Below, in pieces: positions 1 to 8,257 of a stretch of 64,000 nt of DNA (position 1 is its first letter; each line of letters starts with the position of its first letter). Source of the DNA: Streptomyces fungicidicus (lineage in GTDB: Bacteria > Actinomycetota > Actinomycetes > Streptomycetales > Streptomycetaceae); NCBI RefSeq assembly GCF_003665435.1, contig NZ_CP023407.1:3038001-3102000 (forward strand), in the 5' to 3' direction. The position numbers and the translations under genes are program-made. A model generated the notes under the pieces. It saw only the letters and a list, made by a program, of their open reading frames with translations. It made no database searches and was not told the origin of the DNA.

Positions 1-1
1 A

Positions 2-11
2 TTGCGCACAA
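2..11. promoter_or_regulatory. Candidate OhrR operator (imperfect palindrome)
   Basis: The ten bases TTGCGCACAA match their own reverse complement at 8 of 10 positions and lie 5 bp before the start of the MarR gene. Peroxide-sensing OhrR regulators usually bind AT-flanked palindromes overlapping their own or the ohr promoter. The site is at the window edge, so its full extent and any divergent ohr gene cannot be seen. Confidence 0.35.
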
Positions 12-15
12 CTAA

Positions 16-549
16 ATGGCCCACCAGAGCTATCCTGGAGGCATGACACCGACTCCGACTCCCCCACCCGCCGCACAGGCGCCACCCCCACCACAGGGCG
101 CCGCGGACGACTGGCTCCGCCTCGACCAGCAGATCTGCTTCACGCTGAACGCGGCGTCCCGCGCCTTCAACGGCGTGTACCGGGTGGTCCTCAAGGACCT
201 CGGGCTCACCTATCCGCAGTACCTGGTCATGCTGGTGCTGTGGGAGCACGGCGGCCTGCCCGTGAAGCGGCTCGGCGAGCATCTGCGGCTGGACTCCGGC
301 ACGCTGTCCCCGCTGCTCAAGCGGCTGGAGGCGGCCGGCCTGGTGAGCCGGGAGCGCAGCGCGCGCGACGAGCGGTCGGTGGAGGTCCGCCCCACCCCCG
401 AGGGCGTCGCGCTGCGGCAGCGGGCCCTGGAGGTGCCGCGCCGGATCGTGGCCGCGACCGGCTTCGAGATCGACGAGATCGTCGAACTGAGCAGCCGGCT
501 GCACCGGCTCACCGCGGCGCTGGACACGGCGGCGACGGAAGGCGCGTAG
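16..549 (+). CDS. ohrR: MarR-family regulator, OhrR-like organic hydroperoxide sensor
   Basis: The 177-aa protein is a winged-helix repressor of the MarR family. After a Pro-rich tail of about 30 residues comes the segment DQQICFTLNAASRAF, which aligns with the reactive-cysteine region of OhrR proteins (B. subtilis C15). C41 is the only cysteine, as in one-Cys OhrR sensors that need an external thiol. The wing helix region and the DERS motif of MarR proteins follow at about residues 90-125. In the family, oxidation of this Cys by organic peroxides releases DNA and derepresses ohr. I chose ATG 16. It has no clear ribosome-binding site, so translation may be leaderless. ATG 43 is an alternative, but a GGAGG sits only one base before it. 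The ohr partner is not visible and may lie left of the window. Confidence 0.8.
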   Translation: MAHQSYPGGMTPTPTPPPAAQAPPPPQGAADDWLRLDQQICFTLNAASRAFNGVYRVVLKDLGLTYPQYLVMLVLWEHGGLPVKRLGEHLRLDSGTLSPLLKRLEAAGLVSRERSARDERSVEVRPTPEGVALRQRALEVPRRIVAATGFEIDEIVELSSRLHRLTAALDTAATEGA

Positions 550-623
550 CCCGCCGCACGTGTACGGAACGCCCCTTTCCGGGCAAAGGGTAGGAACAGC
601 CCGTAAAGCGCCCCGAGGACGTC

Positions 624-2225
624 ATGCACCCCCCTCACCCCCAGGTCTCCGTGGTCGTCATCGGCCACAACGACGCCGCCCATGTGGCCGACGCCGTGCG
701 CTCCGCGCTCGGACAGGGACCCGCCGTCCGCGAGGTCGTCGCGGTCGACGACTGCTCGACGGACGGCAGCGCCGCCCTGCTGGACCGGCTCGCCGCCGGC
801 GAACCGCGGCTGCGGGTGATCCGGCGCCCGGTCAACAGCGGCGGCTGCGGCACTCCGCGCAACACCGGGCTCGCCGCGGTGACCTCGCCGTACGTGATGT
901 TCCTGGACAGCGACGACGTCCTGCCGCCCGGCGCGGCCGACGCGCTGCTGACCGCCGCGACCGGCGCGGACGCCGAGGTCGCCGCCGGACTGTGCGTGCG
1001 CCGCGAGCTGCCGTCGGGGCGCGAGGTGCCCTGGGAGCCGGGCCTGTACGCCTCGCCCGCCGTGCTCGCCCGCCCGGCGCGGCGCCCGCGCCTGGTCCAC
1101 GACACCCTGTGCGTCAACAAGCTCTACGCCACCGCCTTCCTGCGCGCGCACGCCATCCGCTTCCCCGAGGGCCGGTTCCCCTACGAGGACCTCGTGTTCA
1201 CCGCGCGGGTGTGGGCCGCGGGGCCGCGCGTCGCGCTGGTCCCCGACCCGGTGTACGTGTGGCACGTCCGCCGGTCGGCGCGCCGGCTGTCGATCTCGCT
1301 GGACCGGGCGGACGTCGACAACTGGCGGGCCCGCACGCACGCGTGCCGCACCGCCCACGAGATCCTGCTGGCCGCCGGCCAGAAGCGGCTGGCCCGCAGG
1401 GCACGGGCCAAGTTCCTCGACCACGACCTGCGCATGTACGTCCGGGAGCTGCCGCTGCGCGACGAGGAGTACCGGCGCGGCTGGTGGGCGCACACCCGGG
1501 CGTTCCTCGCGGACTACGACGCCGCCGACTGGGCCCGCGACCCCGTCGCCCCCGGCCGGCTGATCGGACGGGTGGTGCTGGCCTCCCCCGAGCCGTGCGA
1601 CCTGCCCCGGCTGCGGGAGCTGGCGGCCCGGCCGGCCCGGCTGTGCCCGCCCTACGTCCGCGCGGAGGACGGCACGCCCCGCTGGTCGGACGGCCTGCCC
1701 GGGATCACCCTGGAGACTCTGCTGACCCGCCCCGCGCCGCTGCTCCCGCTCGCCGTGGACGCGGAACTGCGCCCCCGCGCACGCGGCGTACGGCTGCGGC
1801 TGCGCCTGCACGAGCTGTACGGCCGGGTGGCGCAGGCGGGACCGCGGTCGGTGGAGGTGGAGTGGCGGCACCGGGACCGGGACGGCACCGCCGTCCGCCG
1901 TACCGTGCCGCTGCGGGCGGCTCCCGGGCACACCTGGGTCGCCGGGACGACCGTACGGCTGGACCGGCTCGCCACGCTCGGCACCGGCGCCTGGGACCTG
2001 CGGCTGCGGGTCCGCTTCCGGGACGGATCGAGCCGCCGGGTCACGGCGCACGCCCTCGCCGGGCCGGGCCTGCTGCGCCGCCGCGCGGTGCCGAGCCCCC
2101 GGCACGGCGTGGTGCTGGTCCGCCCGTACGCCACGCACTCCGGCTCGCTGGCGCTGCGTGTGGCAACCGGGGTACGCGGAGTCGTGCCGGTGCTACGCGC
2201 ACGGCTGTGGCGCCTGCTTCACTGA
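624..2225 (+). CDS. GT2-family glycosyltransferase
   Basis: This 533-aa protein starts with a GT-A domain of glycosyltransferase family 2. It has the nucleotide-binding Asp pair (VDDCSTDG, D42-D43), an NSGGCGTPRN loop at 71-80 and the metal-binding DSDD at 95-98. After about residue 330 the catalytic domain gives way to a beta-rich C-terminal region of unknown function. No membrane segment is seen, so it is probably a cytoplasmic or peripheral enzyme moving a sugar from a nucleotide donor to a surface polymer or lipid carrier. The start has GAGGAC four bases upstream. It is a clear paralog of the glycosyltransferase at 8254-9948, with similar NSGGC, DSDD and YED motifs and a similar tail. Donor and acceptor cannot be inferred. 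The neighbours (galE, TagGH-like exporter, TagF-like transferase) point to wall polymer synthesis. Confidence 0.85.
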   Translation: MHPPHPQVSVVVIGHNDAAHVADAVRSALGQGPAVREVVAVDDCSTDGSAALLDRLAAGEPRLRVIRRPVNSGGCGTPRNTGLAAVTSPYVMFLDSDDVLPPGAADALLTAATGADAEVAAGLCVRRELPSGREVPWEPGLYASPAVLARPARRPRLVHDTLCVNKLYATAFLRAHAIRFPEGRFPYEDLVFTARVWAAGPRVALVPDPVYVWHVRRSARRLSISLDRADVDNWRARTHACRTAHEILLAAGQKRLARRARAKFLDHDLRMYVRELPLRDEEYRRGWWAHTRAFLADYDAADWARDPVAPGRLIGRVVLASPEPCDLPRLRELAARPARLCPPYVRAEDGTPRWSDGLPGITLETLLTRPAPLLPLAVDAELRPRARGVRLRLRLHELYGRVAQAGPRSVEVEWRHRDRDGTAVRRTVPLRAAPGHTWVAGTTVRLDRLATLGTGAWDLRLRVRFRDGSSRRVTAHALAGPGLLRRRAVPSPRHGVVLVRPYATHSGSLALRVATGVRGVVPVLRARLWRLLH

Positions 2226-2282
2226 GCACCGACCATTTCCGGACCGGACGGGCACGGGCCACAGACAGGGGGCGACCATCCC

Positions 2283-3263
2283 ATGACCTGGTTGATCACC
2301 GGCGGCGCCGGTTACATCGGGGCGCACGTCGTGCGGGCGATGACCGCGGCGGGCGAACGGGCGGTGGTGTACGACGACCTGTCCACCGGCCTCCCCGGCC
2401 GGGTGCCGGACGGGGTCCCGCTGGTGACCGGCTCCACCCTGGACGGCGAGCGGGTGGCGCGCGCCCTCGCGGACCACGAGGTCACCGGCATCGTCCACCT
2501 GGCGGCGAAGAAGCAGGTCGCCGAGTCGGTGTCGCTCCCCCTGTACTACTACCGGGAGAACGTCGAGGGCCTGCGCGTCCTGCTGGACGCGGGCGCCTCG
2601 GCCGGCGTCCGCTCCTTCGTCTTCTCCTCCTCGGCGGCGGTGTACGGCATGCCGGACGTGAAGCTGGTGACCGAGGAGACCCCGTGCCTGCCCATGTCGC
2701 CGTACGGCGAGACCAAGCTGGCCGGCGAGTGGCTGGTCCGCGCGGCCGGCGCGGCCGCCGGGCTCGCGACGGCCTGCCTGCGCTACTTCAACGTGGCCGG
2801 CGCGGCCCGCCCGGACCTCGCCGACACGGGCGTCCACAACCTCATCCCGATGATCTTCGAGAAGCTGACGGACGGCCTGCCGCCGCGCGTGTTCGGCGAC
2901 GACTACCCGACCCCCGACGGCACCTGCGTCCGCGACTACATCCACGTCCTCGACCTGGCCGAGGCCCATGTGGCGGCGGCCCGCGCGCTGCGCTCCGCCC
3001 CCGGCCGGAACCTCACCCTCAACATCGGCCGCGGCGAGGGCGTCTCCGTCCGGGAGATGATCGACCGGGTCAACGCCCTCACCGGTCACGACCGCCGGCC
3101 CACGGTCTCTCCCCGCCGCCCCGGCGACCCGGCCCGCGTCATCGCCTCGGCCGACCGCGCGGCCGTGGAGCTGAACTGGAAGGCCCGCCACGACACCGAT
3201 GCCATGATCACCTCGGCCTGGTCCGGCTGGCTCCGCCTCCACCCCTCGGCGGCCCGCCCCTGA
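2283..3263 (+). CDS. galE: UDP-glucose 4-epimerase
   Basis: A 326-aa extended short-chain dehydrogenase/reductase. The N-terminal Rossmann motif GGAGYIG (7-13) binds NAD. The catalytic Ser is in SSS (115-117) and the catalytic pair YGETK gives Y141 and K145. The family interconverts UDP-glucose and UDP-galactose through a 4-keto intermediate in the cytoplasm, which could feed the neighbouring glycosyltransferases. Length is close to the usual 320-340 aa. It starts 57 bp after the upstream glycosyltransferase on the same strand, so co-transcription is likely. Specificity for N-acetylated or other UDP-sugars cannot be excluded from sequence alone. Confidence 0.9.
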   Translation: MTWLITGGAGYIGAHVVRAMTAAGERAVVYDDLSTGLPGRVPDGVPLVTGSTLDGERVARALADHEVTGIVHLAAKKQVAESVSLPLYYYRENVEGLRVLLDAGASAGVRSFVFSSSAAVYGMPDVKLVTEETPCLPMSPYGETKLAGEWLVRAAGAAAGLATACLRYFNVAGAARPDLADTGVHNLIPMIFEKLTDGLPPRVFGDDYPTPDGTCVRDYIHVLDLAEAHVAAARALRSAPGRNLTLNIGRGEGVSVREMIDRVNALTGHDRRPTVSPRRPGDPARVIASADRAAVELNWKARHDTDAMITSAWSGWLRLHPSAARP

Positions 3264-3289
3264 CAGCCGGCGGCCCGGCACCGCGTGAT

Positions 3290-3306
3290 CCGTCCGTCCC
3301 GGACGG
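3290..3306. terminator. Short hairpin between convergent galE and TetR gene
   Basis: CCGTCC and GGACGG form a 6-bp perfect stem with a 5-nt loop in the 119-bp gap between the convergent galE and TetR genes. There is no T-run, which is common for Streptomyces terminators. The short stem makes this only a possible bidirectional terminator. Confidence 0.3.
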
Positions 3307-3382
3307 TCCAGAGCGACACGACCCGGTGGACGCCCATCGTCTCGTGGGGGACCCAGGGGCCGCCGACAAGCCCCGGCCGGTC

Positions 3383-4021
3383 TCACAGGGCCTTCAGGGC
3401 CTCCGTGGTGGCCCGCGTCAGGGCGTCCAGGTAGCCCTTCGGGAGCCGGGGGCTGCGGATGACCACCGAGCGCCAGTAGAGGGGGCCGGAGATCAGGTCG
3501 ACGGCCAGGGCGTGGTCGGCGCCGGGGCGGAGGTCACCGCGCTGCTCCGCCGCCGCGACGATGCCCTTCGCGACTCCGTCCTGGCCCTCGCGCAGCGCCT
3601 TCTGCAGGGCCTCGGCGATGTCCGGGTTACGGGCGGCCTCGGCCTGGAGGTCGGGGAGGATCTGGGAGGCCACCGGGTGGCGCAGCGCGCGGGAGGTGAC
3701 CTCGTACAGCAGCCGCAGGTCGCCCTCCAGGGAGCCGGTGTCCGGGGCGGGCAGGCCCTGGACGGCGATCGCCGACACCAGGTCGAGGACCAGGTGCTGC
3801 TTGGAGCGCCAGCGCCGGTACACCGCCGTCTTGCCGACGCCCGCGCGGCGCGCGATCCCCTCGATGGACATCCGCGCGTAGCCGGCCGCGGCCAGTTCCT
3901 CGAGGACGGCCGCCCGGATGGCCTCCGTCACGTCCTCCCTCAGTACGGCGGCCCCGGCGGGGGCCCTGCGGCGCGGACGCGGCTGGGGCTCGTCGGAGTT
4001 CGTCGTCATGCCGACCAGCAT
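3383..4021 (-). CDS. TetR-family transcriptional regulator
   Basis: A 212-aa TetR repressor. The N-terminal helix-turn-helix at about residues 30-80 contains MSIEGIARRAGVGKTAVYRRW, the usual TetR recognition helix, with KTAVYRRW its most diagnostic part. The C-terminal alpha-helical part is a TetR ligand or dimer domain of the kind with a PLYWR segment near the end. It is divergent from the ABC exporter genes starting at 4196, and a 7-bp-arm inverted repeat lies just 10 bp before its start, so autoregulation and control of the exporter are plausible. The start may be M1 or M5; neither has a good ribosome-binding site. The ligand is unknown. Confidence 0.85.
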   Translation of the reverse strand: MLVGMTTNSDEPQPRPRRRAPAGAAVLREDVTEAIRAAVLEELAAAGYARMSIEGIARRAGVGKTAVYRRWRSKQHLVLDLVSAIAVQGLPAPDTGSLEGDLRLLYEVTSRALRHPVASQILPDLQAEAARNPDIAEALQKALREGQDGVAKGIVAAAEQRGDLRPGADHALAVDLISGPLYWRSVVIRSPRLPKGYLDALTRATTEALKAL

Positions 4022-4031
4022 AGGGCGACGA

Positions 4032-4049
4032 CGGAACGGTTGCGTTCCG
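4032..4049. promoter_or_regulatory. Candidate TetR operator
   Basis: CGGAACG and CGTTCCG form a perfect inverted repeat with a 4-bp spacer, in the 174-bp divergent region between the TetR gene and the ABC exporter. The segment CGTTCCGACGTA occurs here at 4043-4054 and again at 4091-4102, 48 bp apart. The position and symmetry fit a TetR-family operator acting on both directions. Confidence 0.5.
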
Positions 4050-4195
4050 ACGTACGCTCCGATTACGCTCGCGTCGCGACGATACGGTGCCGTTCCGACG
4101 TATGAGCCGTACGAGTCGGGTCACGTCACGTCGATGTCGCGTGACGACTGCGTACGAACCGTTGCCACCCCCTCCCCCTAGCGAAAGCAGCGGAT

Positions 4196-5125
4196 GTGAG
4201 TCAGGTCCTCCACACACCGCCCCCCGCTCCGACGGGCCCGATACCGCCCGAGGGCGACCTCGCGGCCCTCGCCGCCCGGCACGGCCTCACGGTCAGCGGC
4301 GCCCGGCCGTCCCTCTTCGAGTACGTCCGCCAGCTCTGGGGACGGCGGCACTTCATCCTCGCCTTCTCCCGGGCGAAGCTGACCGCCCAGTACAGCCAGG
4401 CCAAGCTGGGCCAGCTGTGGCAGGTGGCGACCCCGCTGCTGAACGCGGCCGTGTACTTCTTCATCTTCGGTCTGCTGCTGAACGCCCGCCGGGGCATCCC
4501 GCACGAGATCTACGTGCCCTTCCTGGTGACGGGCGTGTTCGTGTTCACCTTCACCCAGAGCTCGGTGCTCACCGGCGTGCGGGCGATCTCCGGGAACCTC
4601 GGACTGGTGCGGGCCCTGCACTTCCCGCGGGCCTCGCTGCCCGTCTCCTTCGCGCTCCAGCAGCTCCAGCAGCTGCTGTTCTCGATGGCCGTGCTCGTCG
4701 TCGTGATGATCGCCTTCGGCAGCTACCCCGGCCTGTCCTGGCTGCTGGTGATCCCCGCGCTGCTGCTGCAGTTCGTGTTCAACACCGGCCTCGCGCTGAT
4801 CTTCGCGCGGATGGGCAGCAAGACGCCCGACCTGGCCCAGCTGATGCCGTTCGTGCTGCGCACCTGGATGTACGCGTCCGGCGTGATGTTCAGCATCCCG
4901 GCGATGCTGCACGACAAGGACGTGCCGGGCTGGCTCGCCGACGTGCTGCAGTGGAACCCTGCGGCGATCTACATGGACCTGATGCGCTTCGCGCTGATCG
5001 ACGACTACGGGACCTCCTACCTGCCCCCGCACGTGTGGGCGTTCGCGCTGGGCTGGGCGGTACTGGCCGGCGTGGTCGGGTTCGTCTACTTCTGGAAGGC
5101 TGAGGAGAGGTACGGCCGTGGCTGA
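4196..5125 (+). CDS. ABC-2 type polysaccharide/teichoic acid exporter, permease (TagG-like)
   Basis: A 309-aa integral membrane protein of the ABC-2 family that exports lipid-linked polymers (TagG, RfbA/Wzm). About six hydrophobic segments are visible, near 77-95, 104-124, 160-176, 180-204, 217-235 and 281-302. An amphipathic N-terminal region containing LTAQYSQAKLGQLW precedes them and is typical of this family. The GTG start at 4196 is forced, since the nearby ATG runs into a stop at once. The last 8 bp overlap the ATPase gene, so the pair is translationally coupled. The partner ATPase and the TagF-like gene downstream argue for export of a wall glycopolymer rather than a drug. Confidence 0.88.
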   Translation: MSQVLHTPPPAPTGPIPPEGDLAALAARHGLTVSGARPSLFEYVRQLWGRRHFILAFSRAKLTAQYSQAKLGQLWQVATPLLNAAVYFFIFGLLLNARRGIPHEIYVPFLVTGVFVFTFTQSSVLTGVRAISGNLGLVRALHFPRASLPVSFALQQLQQLLFSMAVLVVVMIAFGSYPGLSWLLVIPALLLQFVFNTGLALIFARMGSKTPDLAQLMPFVLRTWMYASGVMFSIPAMLHDKDVPGWLADVLQWNPAAIYMDLMRFALIDDYGTSYLPPHVWAFALGWAVLAGVVGFVYFWKAEERYGRG

Positions 5126-5963
5126 CACCGGCGACAACAAGATCCCCACGGTCGTCGCGGACCGCGTCGACATCGTCTACCGGGTCAACGGCACCGGCGC
5201 CGGGCGTGGCTCCGCCACCGCCGCCCTCAACCGCATCCTGCGCCGCGAGCAGACCGAGAAGGCGTCGGGTGTGCGCACGGTGCACGCCGTGAAGGGCGTG
5301 TCCTTCGTGGCGTACCGGGGCGAGGCGATCGGGCTCATCGGCACCAACGGCTCGGGCAAGTCGACCCTGCTCAAGGCGGTCGCCGGCCTGCTCCCGGTGG
5401 AGAACGGCCGTATCTACACCGACGGCCAGCCCTCCCTGCTCGGCGTCAACGCGGCGCTGATGCGCGATCTGACCGGCGAGCGCAACGTCCACCTCGGCGG
5501 GCTCGCCATGGGCATGTCCCGCGAGGAGATCAAGGCGCGGTACCAGGAGATCGTCGACTTCTCCGGGATCAACGAGAAGGGCGACTTCATCACCCTGCCG
5601 ATGCGGACGTACTCCTCCGGCATGGCGGCCCGGCTGCGCTTCTCCATCGCCGCCGCCAAGGACCACGACGTCCTCCTCGTCGACGAGGCGCTGGCCACCG
5701 GCGACCGCTCCTTCCAGAAGCGTTCCGAGGCCCGGATCCGGGAGCTGCGCGGGCGGGCGGGGACGGTGTTCCTGGTCAGCCACAACAACAAGTCGATCCG
5801 CGACACCTGCGACCGGGTGCTCTGGCTGGAGCGGGGCGAGCTGCTGATGGACGGGCCGACGGAGGACGTGCTCAAGGAGTACGAGGCGTTCACCGGGGGG
5901 ACGGACAAGGCCCGCAAGCCGAAGCCGAAGCCGAAGCCGAAGGCGGCGCCGGTCCCCTCCTGA
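5118..5963 (+). CDS. ABC transporter ATP-binding protein (TagH-like polymer exporter)
   Basis: A 281-aa nucleotide-binding subunit. Walker A is GTNGSGKST (75-83), the signature YSSGM (165-169), Walker B DVLLVDE (184-190) and the switch His H222. The insertion before Walker A and the YSSGMAARL signature are typical of TagH/Wzt-type exporters. The GTG start overlaps the permease by 8 bp and has GAGGAGAGG upstream. The C-terminus ends in a basic Lys-Pro repeat (KPKPKPKPK, about 266-275) followed by AAPVPS, with no carbohydrate-binding domain of the Wzt type. It energises export of a lipid-linked polymer across the membrane together with the 4196-5125 product. Confidence 0.9.
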   Translation: MADTGDNKIPTVVADRVDIVYRVNGTGAGRGSATAALNRILRREQTEKASGVRTVHAVKGVSFVAYRGEAIGLIGTNGSGKSTLLKAVAGLLPVENGRIYTDGQPSLLGVNAALMRDLTGERNVHLGGLAMGMSREEIKARYQEIVDFSGINEKGDFITLPMRTYSSGMAARLRFSIAAAKDHDVLLVDEALATGDRSFQKRSEARIRELRGRAGTVFLVSHNNKSIRDTCDRVLWLERGELLMDGPTEDVLKEYEAFTGGTDKARKPKPKPKPKAAPVPS

Positions 5964-5998
5964 CGCGCGGACCGCGTGCCCTCGCGACCTTTTCATCG

Positions 5999-6012
5999 TA
6001 TTGGTGTCAATA
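5999..6012. promoter_or_regulatory. AT-rich inverted repeat before the TagF-like gene
   Basis: TATTG and CAATA are perfect arms around GTGT, giving a 14-bp palindrome that stands out as AT-rich in a GC-rich gap. It lies 52 bp before the TagF-like start and could be an operator or part of a promoter. No clear -35/-10 pair fits around it. Confidence 0.3.
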
Positions 6013-6064
6013 TGACTGAAGCGGGAAGCCCGGTGGGACGTCGAGCAGCCGAAGGAGCCCCGAG

Positions 6065-8257
6065 ATGCCCGAGCTCAGCGTCGTCGTCCACGGGCCGAAC
6101 ACCCAGGACCACCTGACCGGCCTGCTCGACTCCCTCGCCGACCGCCCCCTCCCGGACACCGAGGTCGTCGTCGCCGCCGTCGGTGACTGGGCCCGTCGTA
6201 CGGCGGAGCGGCACGCGCCCGACGTCCAGGTGCTGTCCCTGCCCGAGGGCACGTCCGACGCGGCGGCCCGCGCGGCGGGGGCCGCCCGGGCCGGCGGACG
6301 CTGGCTGCACTTCGTCCGCGCCAAGGACGGCCTGCCGCCCGGCAGCACCCGTACCGTCGCCGAACGGGTCGCCGGACTCACCGGCACCGCGGACGTCCTC
6401 CTCCTCGACCACCTCCGCAGCACCTGGCGCGGCTCCGGTCTGCCCTCGGCGGACGGCCCGCTGCTCGCCCGCGCCGGCCGCACCGGCCTCGCCCTCGACG
6501 ACAGTGCCTATCTGCTGCGCCTGACCCCGCTGCTCGGCGCCCGCGTGCTGCGCGCCGGCTTCTGGCGGGCGCACGAGGAACAGCTCAACGGCGACGACGA
6601 AGCGGGCACGGCGCTCGCCGCCCTGCTGCTCGCCGACCGCGTCGCCGCGCTGCCGCACATCGCCTACGAGGACCGCCGGCTGCGGCCCGCCGGACTCCCC
6701 CCGAAGACCCCCGAACAGCACTACGCGCTCGTCGACCGCTACGAGCGTCTCCTCGACCTCGCCCGCGAACGCCCCGCCGTGTACACGGTGCTGTACGAGA
6801 TCATGGTCCGCGACTGCCTGCGCGCCTTCACCCGCGACGGCATGCCCGAGGACGTGGCCCGGGAGTTCTTCCACCGGGCCTCCGTCGCCGCGCTGCGCCG
6901 CCGCCCCGAGGGCCACCGGCGCCCGGCCGGCCTCGAGGGCATCCGCCGCTCGCTGCTCGAGGAGGGCGCCTACACCAAGTACCGGGCCTTCCAGGCCGCC
7001 AACCGCACCCGGCGCGCGGTGCGGTCCACGGTGCGCGCCGGCAGGCGGCAGCTGGGCACCCGGGTCCGCGACCTCCAGTACCGCCGGGCCCTGCACCGGC
7101 CCGTCGACCCCCATCTCGCGGTGTTCGCCGCCTACTGGAACCGCGGGGTCTCCTGCAACCCGGCCGCGATCGCCGCCAAGCTCGCCGAACTCGCCCCGCA
7201 CATCCACCCCGTGTGGGTGGTGACCGACCGCAACGCCGCCCTGCTCCCGCCCGGCACCGACCACATCGTCCCCGGCACCCGCCGCTACTGGGAGGTGCTC
7301 GCCACCGCGAAGTACCTCGTCAACAACGTCAACTTCCCGAACGCGGTGGTCAAGCGCCCCGGCACGGTCCACGTCCAGACCCACCACGGCACCCCGCTCA
7401 AGCGCATGGGCGTGGACCAGCTGCCGTTCCCGGCCGCCGCCCAGGGCCTGGACTTCGAGGCGCTGCTGGAACGCGTCGACAAATGGGACTACAGCATCTC
7501 CAGCAACAGCCACACCACCCGGATGTGGGAGAGGGCCTACCCGTCCCGGTACGTCTCACTGGACCACGGCTATCCGCGCAACGACGTCTACTACACGGCC
7601 GGCGCCGCCGAGATCCGCGCCGTCCGCGAACGCCTCGGCATCGCGCCGGGCCGCCGGGCCGTCCTGTACGCGCCCACGCACCGCGACTACGAGGCCGGCT
7701 GGACCCCGCGCCTGGACCTCGCCGCCCTCTCCGACCGGCTCGGCGAGGACACCGTCCTGCTGGTGCGCGGCCACTACTTCTACGACGGCGCCGCCTCCCC
7801 GCTCACCAGCCTGCGCCGCTCCGGCCGGGTGGTGGACGTCTCGTCCTACGACCCGGTCGAGGAGCTGTGCCTGGCCGCCGACGTCCTGGTCACGGACTAC
7901 TCGTCGATCATGTTCGACTACGCCAACCTGGACCGCCCGATCGTCATCCACGCCGACGACTGGGAGACGTACCGCACCACGCGCGGCGTCTACTTCGACC
8001 TGACGGCCGAGGCGCCCGGTCCGGTGGCCCGCACCCAGGAGGAGCTGACCGGGATCCTCACCACCGACGCCTGGCGCGACGAGAACGCGGCGAAGGCGCG
8101 GGCCGTCTTCCGGCGCCGGTTCTGCGAGTACGACGACGGCCGCGCCGCCGAACGCGTCGTGCGCCGGGTCTTCCTCGGCCAGGACGAGGCGTCACTGCCG
8201 CCGGTGCTGCCGGTCGGGGAACGCACCCCGGCGCCCACGCCCGAGGAGGCGGCATGA
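6065..8257 (+). CDS. Fusion of degenerate GT2 domain with CDP-glycerol:poly(glycerophosphate) transferase-like domain
   Basis: A 730-aa two-part protein. Residues 1-110 resemble a GT2 start (ELSVVVHGPN) but lack the key acidic motifs: the Asp-pair region reads AAVGDWARRT, and the DSDD position of its neighbours reads RAKDGLP (86-91). Residues about 350-700 are a TagF/TagB (Glyphos_transf) domain, with QTHHGTPLKRMG (438-449), GYPRND (502-507), YAPTHR (535-540) and VTDYSSIMFDYA (609-620). This family transfers polyol-phosphate from CDP-polyols to a lipid-linked primer at the inner membrane face, making teichoic-acid-like polymers. GGAG lies 9 bases before the ATG. Its stop overlaps the next start by 4 bp (ATGA). 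The polyol used cannot be told from sequence. Confidence 0.85.
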   Translation: MPELSVVVHGPNTQDHLTGLLDSLADRPLPDTEVVVAAVGDWARRTAERHAPDVQVLSLPEGTSDAAARAAGAARAGGRWLHFVRAKDGLPPGSTRTVAERVAGLTGTADVLLLDHLRSTWRGSGLPSADGPLLARAGRTGLALDDSAYLLRLTPLLGARVLRAGFWRAHEEQLNGDDEAGTALAALLLADRVAALPHIAYEDRRLRPAGLPPKTPEQHYALVDRYERLLDLARERPAVYTVLYEIMVRDCLRAFTRDGMPEDVAREFFHRASVAALRRRPEGHRRPAGLEGIRRSLLEEGAYTKYRAFQAANRTRRAVRSTVRAGRRQLGTRVRDLQYRRALHRPVDPHLAVFAAYWNRGVSCNPAAIAAKLAELAPHIHPVWVVTDRNAALLPPGTDHIVPGTRRYWEVLATAKYLVNNVNFPNAVVKRPGTVHVQTHHGTPLKRMGVDQLPFPAAAQGLDFEALLERVDKWDYSISSNSHTTRMWERAYPSRYVSLDHGYPRNDVYYTAGAAEIRAVRERLGIAPGRRAVLYAPTHRDYEAGWTPRLDLAALSDRLGEDTVLLVRGHYFYDGAASPLTSLRRSGRVVDVSSYDPVEELCLAADVLVTDYSSIMFDYANLDRPIVIHADDWETYRTTRGVYFDLTAEAPGPVARTQEELTGILTTDAWRDENAAKARAVFRRRFCEYDDGRAAERVVRRVFLGQDEASLPPVLPVGERTPAPTPEEAA

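Noticed and set aside
560-4105. Very long open frame in another frame across the glycosyltransferase and galE
   Set aside because: High-GC DNA leaves antisense and off-frame readings open. The translation is Arg/Ala/Gly/Pro-rich and the overlapping frames encode recognisable families.
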